Under the pieces are notes generated by a model. It saw only the letters and a list, made by a program, of their open reading frames with translations, ran no database searches and had not been told where the DNA came from. Positions 38,036 to 47,390 of a stretch of DNA of 64,000 bases are shown in pieces. Made by a program: the position numbers and the translations under genes. How positions within the stretch are numbered: position 1 is the stretch's first letter; each line of letters starts with the position of its first letter. The stretch spans positions 62,001 to 126,000 of the forward strand of contig JACKQB010000006.1 in assembly GCA_024233115.1 (NCBI GenBank), in the 5' to 3' direction. This DNA is from Akkermansiaceae bacterium. GTDB lineage: Bacteria; Verrucomicrobiota; Verrucomicrobiia; Verrucomicrobiales; Akkermansiaceae.

Positions 38036-40129
38036 TTACCACGTGTATTCAACCCTAAGCTCCACCGTACGTCCAGCGGCGGGCAAGAAAATCGCGGGGT
38101 CACTACCAACGGCATTGTCGAGCACACCCGCCGTGCTCGCAATGGCATCGCTGTCGAACAGGTTGTAAACCCCCAGGGTCACAGCCCAGCCATCGGGGTG
38201 TCTGCGGCCCAGCTCCAGCGAGCAAATCCCGGAGCCTCCGTAGCTTGAGCCGTGGGCATGGTCGCCATAGGTGTCCCCTGCCCTCCACTGGAAGGCCGGA
38301 GCAATAAACCACCCGCCGGCGGAGGTCGCCCGCAAACCGATGGCGCCGGTATGCGGCGGGATGCCTCCCAGTCGTTTGTCACCGTAAACCGGATCGTTGT
38401 CGAACCGGGCATCGGTATAGCTGTAGGTCGCCCAGGCACTCAGTCCGCTCTTGGACCCAGGCAGCAGATCCCATTCCACCGCACCCTCAAAGCCGGAGTG
38501 GATGGTATCACCGGCATTAACCGTGCCCCGGGGTGAGCCACCGGCGTCCACCAGACGTAAAAACTCGTTTTCCCATGGCGCATAATAAATGGAAGCCGAC
38601 CACGCAAGCCGGTCGTATCGTCCGTGCGCGCCAATCTCAAAAGAGTTCGCCGTCTGCCACTCCAGCGGGGAACTGCGCAACTCGCGGGCATTCATCGGGC
38701 CGGTCATATGGAAGAGGTCGTTGTAGCTGGGTGGCTCATACGACCGGGACCACGATGCGGTGAGGGTGGTGTACTCCAACGGCGACCACGACCACGCCGC
38801 GCGGGGGGCCAGTCGGCTGCCGGATGATGACAAATCGACCGGAGTCAGTCCAGCTGCGGTGCCGAGTCGATCATGGATATCCCTGTCAGCCGACAGCAGG
38901 GAGGCTCCCACTTCCAATTTCTGGTTGCCGGTAAGATCCCAGCGATGGTCGAGCGCGGCGGTTAGCGTGACGGGTTCGAGCCGCTGGTGACCGATCAGCG
39001 CGCCCATTTCACCACCGACGGACCGGTAGCGGTGGACATCCCACCATCCGGCGTGAAGCAGGGAGGCAAAACGGGTCTGTTGTGCGCCGGAGTTCCAGTT
39101 TTTCTCCGCCTTGAAGGTGATGTAGGCTTCCTGCTCCCTGGAGCTGCTGATTCCGTTAGGGAGTAGTTGATAGAAGGTATCCCGATTGGAAACAGCGCCG
39201 ATACCGAGCGAGGCGCGGGTATCGGTCCAGCGTTTGTCAACACGCGCATAGAGCTGGCCGTATTCGGTTTCCCGGCGCGGGCGGTCCAGAACCACTCGTT
39301 TGAGGTTGCTCTCCGGATGGTGCAGGGCGTCGTGGTAGCTCAGCGGTCCAGGCACCTCATAGGATGGCCGGGAGCCGAAAAACCGGATGGTCAGCTCCGT
39401 ATCATCGGCCAGTGCCGAGCGGAGGGCGGCAAGGAAGCTTGTGCGTTCCTGCCAGGAGTGCGGACGCCAGCCATCCGTGCGGCTGAAGACAGCGCGGGCA
39501 GCCAGATCGAGCCCATTGACCTGTTGCGCCCCGCCTGCGGACAGGGTGAGGGTGTTGTCACTGCCATACGATGCCCCGGCTGACCACCGGAGATCAAAGA
39601 GGTCCGAGTCACTACCGAGTGTTAGAGAGCCACCGAGCGATGGCACACCTGCCGCCGGCCCCCGGGTCAAGCTGGCAGACTGCATCCATGAGCTTTCCAG
39701 CAGGGAGAGGTTGAACGAGCCGTCCGCGGCATTCAGCGGCATATCAAAAAACGAGATCAAAAGCCCCCTGCTGGTAGGGGCACTCTGGACGCCCGATCCC
39801 CGCACGGCAAGACGTGGCGGGTCAAATCCACCAAAACTGTCCTGGGCCGTCAGTCCGGGCACACGTTGGAAAACCGCAGAGAGGCGCTCGCCGGATGGCT
39901 CAAGCGGGGTTTCCGTCGCCAAGGCCAGGATACCACTACCTACCGACGACAGAGCCTGCCCGGCCTGGATGACCGATGGCGGCAGCCTGTCATCTGTATC
40001 CGTTATTGCTGCGGCAGCGTGGCCTGATAGAATAACAGCTGACAACAGACCGCAGGCCGCAACAGGCTTGATGACCTTGTTTCGGGAAATTGTATCCCTG
40101 TTAACGTTTGTAGGCAGCTCTCGGGGCAT
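38036..40129 (-). CDS. TonB-dependent outer-membrane receptor
   Basis: About 697 residues from the ATG at 40129 (MPRELPTNVNRD); the start at 40216 lies further inside hydA and is unlikely. A signal peptide is present (about 20-40, AACGLLSAVILSGHAAAA). The plug domain includes RLSAVFQRVPGLTAQDSFGG, PRLAVRGSGVQSAPTSRGLL and SLTRGPAAGVPSLGGSLTLG. The rest alternates beta strands up to the terminal aromatic residue (VELRVEYTW), as expected for a 22-strand barrel. The ligand is unknown. Its start overlaps the end of hydA by 29 bp, so it is probably cotranscribed with the hydrogenase operon, perhaps for iron or another cofactor supply. Confidence 0.88.
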   Translation of the reverse strand: MPRELPTNVNRDTISRNKVIKPVAACGLLSAVILSGHAAAAITDTDDRLPPSVIQAGQALSSVGSGILALATETPLEPSGERLSAVFQRVPGLTAQDSFGGFDPPRLAVRGSGVQSAPTSRGLLISFFDMPLNAADGSFNLSLLESSWMQSASLTRGPAAGVPSLGGSLTLGSDSDLFDLRWSAGASYGSDNTLTLSAGGAQQVNGLDLAARAVFSRTDGWRPHSWQERTSFLAALRSALADDTELTIRFFGSRPSYEVPGPLSYHDALHHPESNLKRVVLDRPRRETEYGQLYARVDKRWTDTRASLGIGAVSNRDTFYQLLPNGISSSREQEAYITFKAEKNWNSGAQQTRFASLLHAGWWDVHRYRSVGGEMGALIGHQRLEPVTLTAALDHRWDLTGNQKLEVGASLLSADRDIHDRLGTAAGLTPVDLSSSGSRLAPRAAWSWSPLEYTTLTASWSRSYEPPSYNDLFHMTGPMNARELRSSPLEWQTANSFEIGAHGRYDRLAWSASIYYAPWENEFLRLVDAGGSPRGTVNAGDTIHSGFEGAVEWDLLPGSKSGLSAWATYSYTDARFDNDPVYGDKRLGGIPPHTGAIGLRATSAGGWFIAPAFQWRAGDTYGDHAHGSSYGGSGICSLELGRRHPDGWAVTLGVYNLFDSDAIASTAGVLDNAVGSDPAIFLPAAGRTVELRVEYTW

Positions 40130-41861
40130 AGTGGGCGTGTAGCAGGCTGTGGGCTTTTTCGCCCAACGGCTCCCCGAGAAACTCGTCGTAGACCTTTTTG
40201 ATCTCCGGGTTTTCATGGGAGAAGCGAAGTTTCATGCCATCGTCACAATCAAAGAGTCCCTTGGTGCGGATGGCACGTAGTTGATCAGTCACGTTGTAGG
40301 GCTGGCCACCACCACCGATACATCCGCCCGGGCAGGCCATGACCTCGATGAAGTGATAAGGGGTCGGCTCGCCCGTTTCGCGGGCTTTTCTCACCTCCTG
40401 CATCAGTCGGTCCACATTGCCGAGGCCGTGCGCCACAGCCACGCGAACCTCCGTGCCCTCGATGTTGATGGTGGCACTGCGTATCCCGTCCATCCCCCGG
40501 ACGGCGGCAATGTTGATGGCGTCATGCTCGAGGTTCCTGCCCGTGATCCCATGGTAGGCGGTGCGCAGGGCGGCCTCCATCACCCCGCCGGTAGCCCCGA
40601 AAATCAGACCCGCACCGGAGTAAGTGCCGAGAATCGAATCGGCCTCGCCATCCGGAAGCTCATCCAACATAATCCCCGACTGCTTGATCAACCTGACCAG
40701 CTCCCTGGTGGTGATCACCAGGTCAACGTCAGCGTGTCCGGAGGCGTGCATCTCTTCGGTGCGCTCGATTTCGTATTTCTTCGCGGTGCACGGCATCACG
40801 GAAACCTGATAGATGGATGCGGGGTCGAGACTCGATTTCTCTGCAAAATAGGTTTTTGCCAACACCCCGAGCATTTGCTGGGGGGATTTCGCCGTGGAGA
40901 AGTTAGGCACAAAGTCGCTGAAGCGCTTTTCCATGAAATCGACCCAGGCGGGGCAACATGAGGTGATGAGTGGGAGTTCGCCACCCGTTGTAAACCGCTG
41001 CACAAACTCAGCGGCCTCCTCGATAATGGTCAGATCCGCCGAGAAGTTCGTATCAAACACCGCCTTGAAACCAAGTCGACGCATTGCCGAATAGATTTTC
41101 CTGGTCAGGTCTGTGCCCGGAGGGTAGCCAAAGGCCTCACCCAGGGCAACCCTGACGGACGGCGCAATCTGGACGGTGCAGTATTTCGCCGGATCACGCA
41201 GGGCTTTCCAAACGGCGGGGACTTCATCGTTTTCAACAATCGCACCCGTCGGGCAGTGGGCTGAGCACTGGCCGCAACGGACGCAGGGAGACTCGGCTAA
41301 CAGAATATCCCCTGCGGGCGCCATGCGGGTGTTAATCCCGCGCTCAAGGAAGGACAAGGCCCAGACATCTTGCTGCTGCTGGCAGACCTGGATACAGCGC
41401 CCGCACTTGATGCACTTGGTGAAGTCAATGATGATCGAGCCGGTAGAACAGTCGGGCTCCAGTTCGCGCACATAGCGCGGGATGCAGTCCTGACGGATAC
41501 CAAACTCACCGGCAAGGGTTTGCAACTCACAGCTACCGTTACGCCCACACGTGAGGCAGGCGTTCGGGTGGTTGGAAATGATAAGCTCCAGCGTGGAGCA
41601 GCGCACAGCGGTAAGTTCCGGGTCATGGGTGGTGATGTCCATGCCTTCCTCGACAGCCGTGGCGCAGGCGCGGGGCATCTTGTTAGAACCGGCGATCTTG
41701 ACGATACACAGACCACAGGCCGAGGTGGGCAATAGGTCCGGGTGCTTGCACAGCGTTGGTATTTTGATCTGCACGGAGCGGGCGGCATCGAGGATGGAAG
41801 TGCCGACCGGCACCTCGACATCGAGACCGTTGATACGGGCATTGACAGTGGTGATGGTCAT
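40101..41861 (-). CDS. hydA: [FeFe]-hydrogenase catalytic subunit HydA (NAD-linked, multisubunit)
   Basis: 586 residues. Domains in order: plant-type [2Fe-2S] (about 34-70, TLCKHPDLLPTSACGLC with RACATAV), a His-Cys3 [4Fe-4S] site (HPNACLTCGRNGSCELQ), two [4Fe-4S] ferredoxin motifs (CIKCGRCIQVC and CVRCGQCSAHCPTG), then the H-cluster domain with L1 LITSCCPAWVDF, L2 VMPCTAKKYEIE and L3 EVMACPGGCIGGGGQP. All H-cluster cysteines are present, so the enzyme should be active if HydE/F/G maturases exist; none is in this window. The extra C-terminal [2Fe-2S] domain of Thermotoga HydA is absent. It is 37 bp downstream of hydB. Confidence 0.95.
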   Translation of the reverse strand: MTITTVNARINGLDVEVPVGTSILDAARSVQIKIPTLCKHPDLLPTSACGLCIVKIAGSNKMPRACATAVEEGMDITTHDPELTAVRCSTLELIISNHPNACLTCGRNGSCELQTLAGEFGIRQDCIPRYVRELEPDCSTGSIIIDFTKCIKCGRCIQVCQQQQDVWALSFLERGINTRMAPAGDILLAESPCVRCGQCSAHCPTGAIVENDEVPAVWKALRDPAKYCTVQIAPSVRVALGEAFGYPPGTDLTRKIYSAMRRLGFKAVFDTNFSADLTIIEEAAEFVQRFTTGGELPLITSCCPAWVDFMEKRFSDFVPNFSTAKSPQQMLGVLAKTYFAEKSSLDPASIYQVSVMPCTAKKYEIERTEEMHASGHADVDLVITTRELVRLIKQSGIMLDELPDGEADSILGTYSGAGLIFGATGGVMEAALRTAYHGITGRNLEHDAINIAAVRGMDGIRSATINIEGTEVRVAVAHGLGNVDRLMQEVRKARETGEPTPYHFIEVMACPGGCIGGGGQPYNVTDQLRAIRTKGLFDCDDGMKLRFSHENPEIKKVYDEFLGEPLGEKAHSLLHAHYAPRAAYKR

Positions 41862-41898
41862 TACGGGTTGGGGTAAATGTTAGAATGATGTGATTATG

Positions 41899-43866
41899 TT
41901 AGACGACATCCTTGAGGTTACGGCCCTCCGCCCGGGCCTTTTTCAATTTGCGGGCGTAGCTCGTCCCGCCCTCGATGTAGGCGAGGAACTCATCCTCGAA
42001 GAATCGTAGTGATGAGAGCACGGGGTTGGGTGCGGTCTGGCCCAAGCCGCATAGCGATGCGCATTGCATGGCTTTACAGATGCGGCGAATCAGATCGAGA
42101 TCCCCCGGCTCCCCCCGGCCCTTGGCAATTTTTTGCAGGAGTTGCAGCATTTGGTATCCACCGGCTCGACACGGGGCGCATTTGCCACAGGATTCATCGA
42201 CGCAGAATTTCAGATAAAACGCCGCGACATCCACCATACAATCATTTTCATTCATCACCAGCATCCCGCCCGAGCCCATGATCGACCCCAGCTCGGAGAG
42301 ATTCTCATAGGTGATCGGGGTGTCGAGGTAGGGTTCCGGGATAATTCCTCCGGAGGGGCCTCCGGTCTGCACCCCCTTGATAGGCACCGCATCCTGGGCG
42401 CCTCCACAAATGCCGAAGATGATATCCCTGACACTTGTCCCCATGGGGACTTCCACCAACTGCGCGTTGAGAACCTTGCCTGTGACGGCAAACACCTTGG
42501 TGCCCTTTGATTTTTCGGTTCCAAAGCGGGCGTAGGCCTCGCCGCCTTTGGCGACAATCCACGGCACGGCGGCCAGGGTTTCGACGTTGTTGATACTCGT
42601 CGGCTTGCCCCAGAGCCCCTGGACAGACGGGTAAGGCGGGCGGGGTTCCGGACTACCGCGCCGCCCCTCGATGGAGGCGATCAGGGCGGTTTCCTCACCA
42701 CAGACGAAGGCACCGGCACCAAGCCGTATGGCGGCATCGAAGCTCCATCCCGAACCGAGAATGTTCTCGCCCAGGAGACCTCGCTCGCGTGTCTGGTCGA
42801 TGGCTTTCTGGATGCGTTTGACCGCCAACGGATACTCCGCACGGATGTAGAAATAACCCTTGCAAGCCCCGATGGCAAAAGCGGCCAGCATGAGACCCTC
42901 CAGGACGGCATGGGGATCGCCTTCGAGGACGGAGCGATCCATGAAGGCTCCCGGATCACCTTCGTCGGCGTTACAAATAACGAATTTCCGGTCCGCTTCC
43001 GGTTTGCGGGTCAACTCCCACTTGACCCCTGTCGGGAATCCCGCGCCACCGCGTCCGCGCAGACCGCTGGTTTTCACCGTATCGATGACTTGCTCCGGGC
43101 TCTGTTCGGTGAGCGCCCGCACGAACCCCTTGTAGGAATCATGGCGCAGGGCGTCATCCAGGCTTTCCGGGTCAATGATACCGCAGTTGCGCAGCACAAT
43201 ACGTTCCTGCAAATCAGGGCTGGAATACAACAGGTGGTCCAACACCTCTTGTTTTTGAACCGATTCGGTGACAAGGCGGGTAATATCACGACTGAGCACG
43301 TTGGTGTAGGTCACGCCTGATGGCAGCAGCTGGACGGTCAGTCCTTCATCATAAATTCCAAGGTCAAGCGCGCTGACCACCTGCACGGTATCGGCAAGAC
43401 CGTGCTCGGTTAATTCCGCATGGATCGACTCCTTGAAGAATTCCGTCTTGTCCCCCTCATCCCGTGAGCTGTCCCTGACCAAAATGGCAGTGACCGGGCC
43501 GTCGATTGTTTTCCCCCGCTGACGAGAGCCGATGATGTGTCCGTCGAGCAGTTTTCCCTGGCCAACGTGCTGGTAAACAATCGCGGCAGCGGCTTCCTCG
43601 TCGACCAGTCCGTAAAGGATCGTTGGCGCCCCTGCTGTTTTCACTTCCACCAAGGGATCAGCGAAGGCGTAACCATACGAGCCGACGCGGCGTATGGGGA
43701 TCTGGCATTTGGCAGCCATGGCTTGGGCGGCCAGTTGATCAAAGAGGCGCCTGGCTCCGGCAGCGATACCTCCGGAGTCCATGCCGACACGAATCCAGGC
43801 ATCCTCTGGAGTGGTATTGATACCCTGGCGTAGGGTTTCCCAGGTTTGTGCAAAGTTCCTATTCAT
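41899..43866 (-). CDS. hydB: NAD(H)-binding HydB/NuoF-like hydrogenase subunit with degenerate N-terminal domain
   Basis: 655 residues. The FMN/NAD core is intact: GLRGRGGAGFPTGVKWELTR, CNADEGDPGAFMDRSVLEG and GAGAFVCGEETALIASIEG, followed by an SLBB-type region and a [4Fe-4S] site CGKCAPCRAGGYQM with a distal CASLCG. The N-terminal about 205 residues look like two thioredoxin-like units with none of the four [2Fe-2S] cysteines (GMDSGGIAAGARRLF and VGSYGYAFADPLVEV replace the usual Cys positions). The C-terminal 2x[4Fe-4S] ferredoxin domain common in HydB is also missing. It overlaps hydC by 8 bp. It should carry electrons between NADH and HydA. Confidence 0.92.
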   Translation of the reverse strand: MNRNFAQTWETLRQGINTTPEDAWIRVGMDSGGIAAGARRLFDQLAAQAMAAKCQIPIRRVGSYGYAFADPLVEVKTAGAPTILYGLVDEEAAAAIVYQHVGQGKLLDGHIIGSRQRGKTIDGPVTAILVRDSSRDEGDKTEFFKESIHAELTEHGLADTVQVVSALDLGIYDEGLTVQLLPSGVTYTNVLSRDITRLVTESVQKQEVLDHLLYSSPDLQERIVLRNCGIIDPESLDDALRHDSYKGFVRALTEQSPEQVIDTVKTSGLRGRGGAGFPTGVKWELTRKPEADRKFVICNADEGDPGAFMDRSVLEGDPHAVLEGLMLAAFAIGACKGYFYIRAEYPLAVKRIQKAIDQTRERGLLGENILGSGWSFDAAIRLGAGAFVCGEETALIASIEGRRGSPEPRPPYPSVQGLWGKPTSINNVETLAAVPWIVAKGGEAYARFGTEKSKGTKVFAVTGKVLNAQLVEVPMGTSVRDIIFGICGGAQDAVPIKGVQTGGPSGGIIPEPYLDTPITYENLSELGSIMGSGGMLVMNENDCMVDVAAFYLKFCVDESCGKCAPCRAGGYQMLQLLQKIAKGRGEPGDLDLIRRICKAMQCASLCGLGQTAPNPVLSSLRFFEDEFLAYIEGGTSYARKLKKARAEGRNLKDVV

Positions 43867-44374
43867 TGGTTTCTTCTTGGATATGTATTTTTTCGATGAT
43901 TCCCGCGATATCGGTTGTGGCTACCTTGCCGACGGTGGTGCCGTCCACGACCACAGCCGGCGCCATCCCGCAGCAGCCGATACAGCGAACGGTTTCGAGG
44001 TGAAACAAGCGATCATCCGTGGTTTCCCCCTCCTTGATTTCGAGTCGGTTTTCAAGCTCGCTGAGCAAGCGCGCGGAGCCCTTCAAATAGCAGGCTGTGC
44101 CGTTGCACACGGTGATCTGGTGTTTCCCCTGCGGAACCAGCCGGAAGTAGTGGTAAAACGTGAGCACCTCATAAATCCGGGCGAGCGGAACACCGGTTTT
44201 TTCCGCTAGAAGCAAACTAGCTTCACGTGGCACATAGCCGTGGTGGTTTTGGATCTCGTGAAGGATCATGATGAGGTTTCCCTCCTGATCGCTCCAGCGT
44301 TCCACGCATTCATCAATCTCTTGCTGGACCTCAGGCTCAAGGTCGCGCAATGGCGGCAGGACGGTGTTATTCAT
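43859..44374 (-). CDS. hydC: [2Fe-2S] HydC/NuoE-like hydrogenase subunit
   Basis: 171-residue thioredoxin-like ferredoxin of the NuoE family, the small electron-transfer partner of HydB. Seen: an N-terminal helical region (MILHEIQNHHGYVPREASLL, VPLARIYEVLTFYHYFRL), then the four cluster ligands in ITVCNGTACYLKG and VRCIGCCGMAPAVVVDG. It is the first gene of the hydCBA run and overlaps hydB by 8 bp, indicating coupled synthesis. The promoter should lie within 44375-44594, where no gene is seen. Confidence 0.93.
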   Translation of the reverse strand: MNNTVLPPLRDLEPEVQQEIDECVERWSDQEGNLIMILHEIQNHHGYVPREASLLLAEKTGVPLARIYEVLTFYHYFRLVPQGKHQITVCNGTACYLKGSARLLSELENRLEIKEGETTDDRLFHLETVRCIGCCGMAPAVVVDGTTVGKVATTDIAGIIEKIHIQEETNE

Positions 44375-44594
44375 AGCTATTTATGGTTAGACGACTCAAG
44401 GATGACACGCATGCCGGACTGACAGCCGTCAATACAGCGATGTCCTCAATATCACACATAGCACACAGAGCTTTTTTGGCTCTGCGGCACACGCCCCAAA
44501 CTGCGCATATCCTGCTTTACCGCAAATCAGAGACCGATCATCCCAATCGGGCAACAACGCCGCCATCGCCCGAACCCGGACGCGCGGTAGAGGT

Positions 44595-45260
44595 TTATCG
44601 CCAGGAAAGAATCCGGCTGTCCAGATTGAACACCTGGCCGGAGGTGTGAGGCAGCTGCCGGTGCAGGAATGTGATGAACCCTGCCACCGACTCCGGTGTG
44701 TTAAACCGGCCGAGGGTATGTCTGTCGAGGTTTGCCTGTTTGAGCTCATCGGACAGACCATGGGTCATCCTGGTTTCCAAAAATCCAGGCAGGATGGCAT
44801 TCACCCGTATATTGCGCGGACCCAGCTCGCGTGCCATGGATTTCATCGCACCTAACAAACCGGCTTTGGCCGCCGCGTAATTGGCCTGTCCGGCGGGTGC
44901 GTGAACTGCTGAGAAACTGGAGATAAACACCATGTTTCCAGACCGGCGTTTCATCATGCCGCGCGATGTTTCTCGGGCACAGAGGAAGGCTCCCTTGAGA
45001 TTCACGTCCACCACGTCCGACCAATCCTTTTCGGTCATACGGGCCAGTGGTTTATCAATTGTTAGACCAGCATTACATACTAACAAATCAACCTGCCCGG
45101 CGGCTGCCAAATAGGACTTGATGGAATTTGGCGACGTGACATCCAGCTCATCTCTCCCGGGAGCCAGTACCGCTAGCCCGGCTGACCTGAGACTGGAAGC
45201 AATCGCCTGCCCGAGTCCGCCTGCGGCACCCGTGATGATGGCTCTTTCCCGGTCATCCAT
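44595..45260 (-). CDS. Short-chain dehydrogenase/reductase (FabG-like)
   Basis: 221 residues with the classical SDR pattern: NAD(P) site IITGAAGGLGQAIASSLRSA, LLVCNAGLTIDKPLARM, the catalytic serine in FISSFSAVHAPAGQANYAAAKAG (Ser, Tyr and Lys all present: SSFSAV and YAAAK), and VNAILPGFLETRM. It most resembles 3-oxoacyl-ACP reductases, but substrate cannot be fixed. It lies 21 bp downstream of the PDH E2 gene and is probably cotranscribed with it. Confidence 0.88.
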   Translation of the reverse strand: MDDRERAIITGAAGGLGQAIASSLRSAGLAVLAPGRDELDVTSPNSIKSYLAAAGQVDLLVCNAGLTIDKPLARMTEKDWSDVVDVNLKGAFLCARETSRGMMKRRSGNMVFISSFSAVHAPAGQANYAAAKAGLLGAMKSMARELGPRNIRVNAILPGFLETRMTHGLSDELKQANLDRHTLGRFNTPESVAGFITFLHRQLPHTSGQVFNLDSRILSWR

Positions 45261-45281
45261 CTGTCATGCACTGCCCCTTGC

Positions 45282-46682
45282 CTAAACCAGCATCAGGGCG
45301 GGGTTTTCAATGAGCTTTTTCACCTCGTTGAGGAACCTGGCACCGACAGCGCCATCGACCACCCGGTGATCGCAGCTGAGGCCGATGTTCATACGCATGC
45401 CGGGAACAATCTGGCCGTCCTTGACGACCGGTTTTTCCACAATGGCACCGACACTGAGAATGGCAGCCTGGGGAGGGTTGATGATGGCGTCAAAACTTTC
45501 TATGCCCCACGCACCGAGATTGGAAACGGTGACCGTCCCTCCATCGAACTCGTTGGGAAGCAGTTTTTTATCACGTGCGCGCACAGCCAGGTCCTTGACC
45601 TCCTTGGAAATCTGGAGCATCGACTTGTTAGCGGCGTCCTTGATAACCGGGGTGACCAGGCCATCATCGACAGCCACGGCGATGGATACTCCGATCTTGG
45701 CAAACTGGACAATGCTGTCACCATGAAACGAAGCATTCACCTCGGGAACCGCCTGCGCGGCGTTAATCACGGCTTTGAGCACAAAGTCATTGATACTGTA
45801 TTTGTTGCCATGCGTTTGCTCGGCCTGGGCGTTGACCTGCTTGCGCAAGGTCATCAGCGGTGCCGTATCCGCCTCCACATGAAGGTAGAAGTGGGGGATG
45901 GTGGTCTTGGAGGTAAGCAGTCGGTCCGCGATGATACGGCGCATCGAGCTAAGCTCAACGGTCTTGTCTTCCGCCGTCACCACAGGATTGATCGCCACGG
46001 GGGCTGGTGAGCTTGTACGCGCGCTAGTTGCAGGTGAGGCCGAGGACTGGGCCGCCTGGGACTTGGCGGAGGCGGCGAGGGCGGTGGCAGCGGAAGCGAG
46101 CGGTGACACTGCGGCAGCCGCCGGCGTCCCGACGACGCTTGGAGATGGGGCTGGGGATGGAACTGGGGTCGCGGCCGGTGCTGGAGCGGCGGAAAAGCTT
46201 TCGACATCCGACTTCAAAATCCTGCCACCAGGGCCAGAGCCTTGGATGGCATGGATGTCCAGGCCTTTGGCCGCGGCAATCTTGCGTGCCAAGGGAGAGG
46301 CTTTGACGCGCTCGCCGGTATTGGGGTTGGCCTGGGCGGGAGCCACGGGTGGGGCAGGATGGGGAGCCGCTGCTGGGGCGGCGGGGGCGGGGGTGTCTGT
46401 TGATACTGCGCCGGTCGTGGCAGGTGCTGTGCTGGCCTCCTCGCCGTCTTCCAACAGCACCCCGAGAGCGGCACCCACTGCGGCTTTTTCACCTTCCTGG
46501 ACAAGGATGGCGGTAAGGGTACCCTCATCGAACGCCTCCATTTCCATGGTGGCTTTATCTGTTTCCACCTCGGCGATGACGTCCCCGATTTCAATGGTAT
46601 CACCGACTTGCTTGTTCCATTTCACGAGGGTTCCTTCCGTCATCGTGTCGGAAAGCTTGGGCATTTCAATATTGATAGGCAT
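45282..46682 (-). CDS. pdhC: Pyruvate dehydrogenase E2 (dihydrolipoyllysine acetyltransferase)
   Basis: Acetyltransferase core of the PDH complex, 466 residues from the ATG at 46682 (MPINIEMPKLSDTMTEG). An upstream extension to 46850 is unlike the family and was rejected. One lipoyl domain (about 1-78, EVETDKATMEMEAF) is followed by an Ala/Pro linker, a clear peripheral subunit-binding domain (about 125-160, ASPLARKIAAAKGLDIHAIQ then GSGPGGRILKSDV), a long Ala/Ser/Pro linker, and the catalytic domain ending LSCDHRVVDGAVGARFL. The E1 genes lie about 12 kb away at 58940-61050. The lone lipoyl domain contrasts with the two in sucB. Confidence 0.95.
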   Translation of the reverse strand: MPINIEMPKLSDTMTEGTLVKWNKQVGDTIEIGDVIAEVETDKATMEMEAFDEGTLTAILVQEGEKAAVGAALGVLLEDGEEASTAPATTGAVSTDTPAPAAPAAAPHPAPPVAPAQANPNTGERVKASPLARKIAAAKGLDIHAIQGSGPGGRILKSDVESFSAAPAPAATPVPSPAPSPSVVGTPAAAAVSPLASAATALAASAKSQAAQSSASPATSARTSSPAPVAINPVVTAEDKTVELSSMRRIIADRLLTSKTTIPHFYLHVEADTAPLMTLRKQVNAQAEQTHGNKYSINDFVLKAVINAAQAVPEVNASFHGDSIVQFAKIGVSIAVAVDDGLVTPVIKDAANKSMLQISKEVKDLAVRARDKKLLPNEFDGGTVTVSNLGAWGIESFDAIINPPQAAILSVGAIVEKPVVKDGQIVPGMRMNIGLSCDHRVVDGAVGARFLNEVKKLIENPALMLV

Positions 46683-46824
46683 GGGAAAAGTCTGGGTATC
46701 TGCGCGGAATACATCGTTGAAACGGAGCCAATGGGCAAGCTGATTATGCCAAAATCCATGACTGCAAGGTTCGAAAACCGCCTTACGCCGATGAGACGGG
46801 GCCTCCGAGCCGCGCGATGACAGC

Positions 46825-46859
46825 AAAAAGGCCACGACTTCTTGAGCCATGGCCTTTTT
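46825..46859 (-). terminator. Strong intrinsic terminator of the Cys-rich lipoprotein gene
   Basis: A 10-bp perfect stem, AAAAAGGCCA with TGGCCTTTTT, around a 15-nt loop. Both strands end in T-runs, so it could act in either direction. It separates the lipoprotein gene from the PDH E2 gene downstream. Confidence 0.85.
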
Positions 46860-46880
46860 AAAAGGTGATGATCGGAGGGT

Positions 46881-47246
46881 TTAGTTCGCGTCCGGGGCGA
46901 GAGTCTTCATGGTGGGGATCAGGCCGATATGCGGCTCACCGGTTCCACCTTGGGCGGTGGCGCGGGCAAGGACCTTGGGGCTGATGATACCACAGCACTG
47001 GGGCTTGGGGCAGAAGCTGGAGCCACACTTGTTGCAGCATGTGGAAACACGCTCGGTCGTGGTTACTGGAACGCGGTCGGTAACCACGTAGGATGTCTTG
47101 TCACCATAGACGGTGCGTTGGCTTTCCTGATAGGTTGTCACTTCCTTTTCAGCGGAAAGTGAACCCCCGCAAGGCAGAAGGCCACAGCATGATGAGAAAG
47201 CGAGAGAGAGAACGGCGAGCGCGAGGAGTTGGAACGTAGTTTTCAT
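46881..47246 (-). CDS. Small cysteine-rich lipoprotein
   Basis: 121 residues from the ATG at 47246 (MKTTFQLLALAVLSLAFSSC). The hydrophobic signal ends in LAFSSC, a lipobox, predicting lipid attachment at that cysteine and envelope localisation. The mature part has a polar region and two close cysteine clusters, STCCNKCGSSFCPKPQCCG, that could bind metal or form disulfides. The family is not recognised. It has its own strong terminator. An upstream ATG at 47348 would bury the signal and was rejected. Confidence 0.7.
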   Translation of the reverse strand: MKTTFQLLALAVLSLAFSSCCGLLPCGGSLSAEKEVTTYQESQRTVYGDKTSYVVTDRVPVTTTERVSTCCNKCGSSFCPKPQCCGIISPKVLARATAQGGTGEPHIGLIPTMKTLAPDAN

Positions 47247-47390
47247 GGTTGGTGGCCACTCTAAAAGGTCAAGGCCACGGCTGGCAATGAAAAAGGAGGG
47301 AAAAATAAGCCTTTTGCATTTCCCCTGCCCCTGCCCATGTCCCGTCAACTGGAGTGGCTGGCAGCCCGGCCATCTGGTTATCCTCGGTGA

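Noticed and set aside
46683..46850. N-terminal extension of the PDH E2 gene
   Set aside because: The additional 56 residues do not resemble a lipoyl domain, and MPINIEMPKLSD is the normal E2 start.
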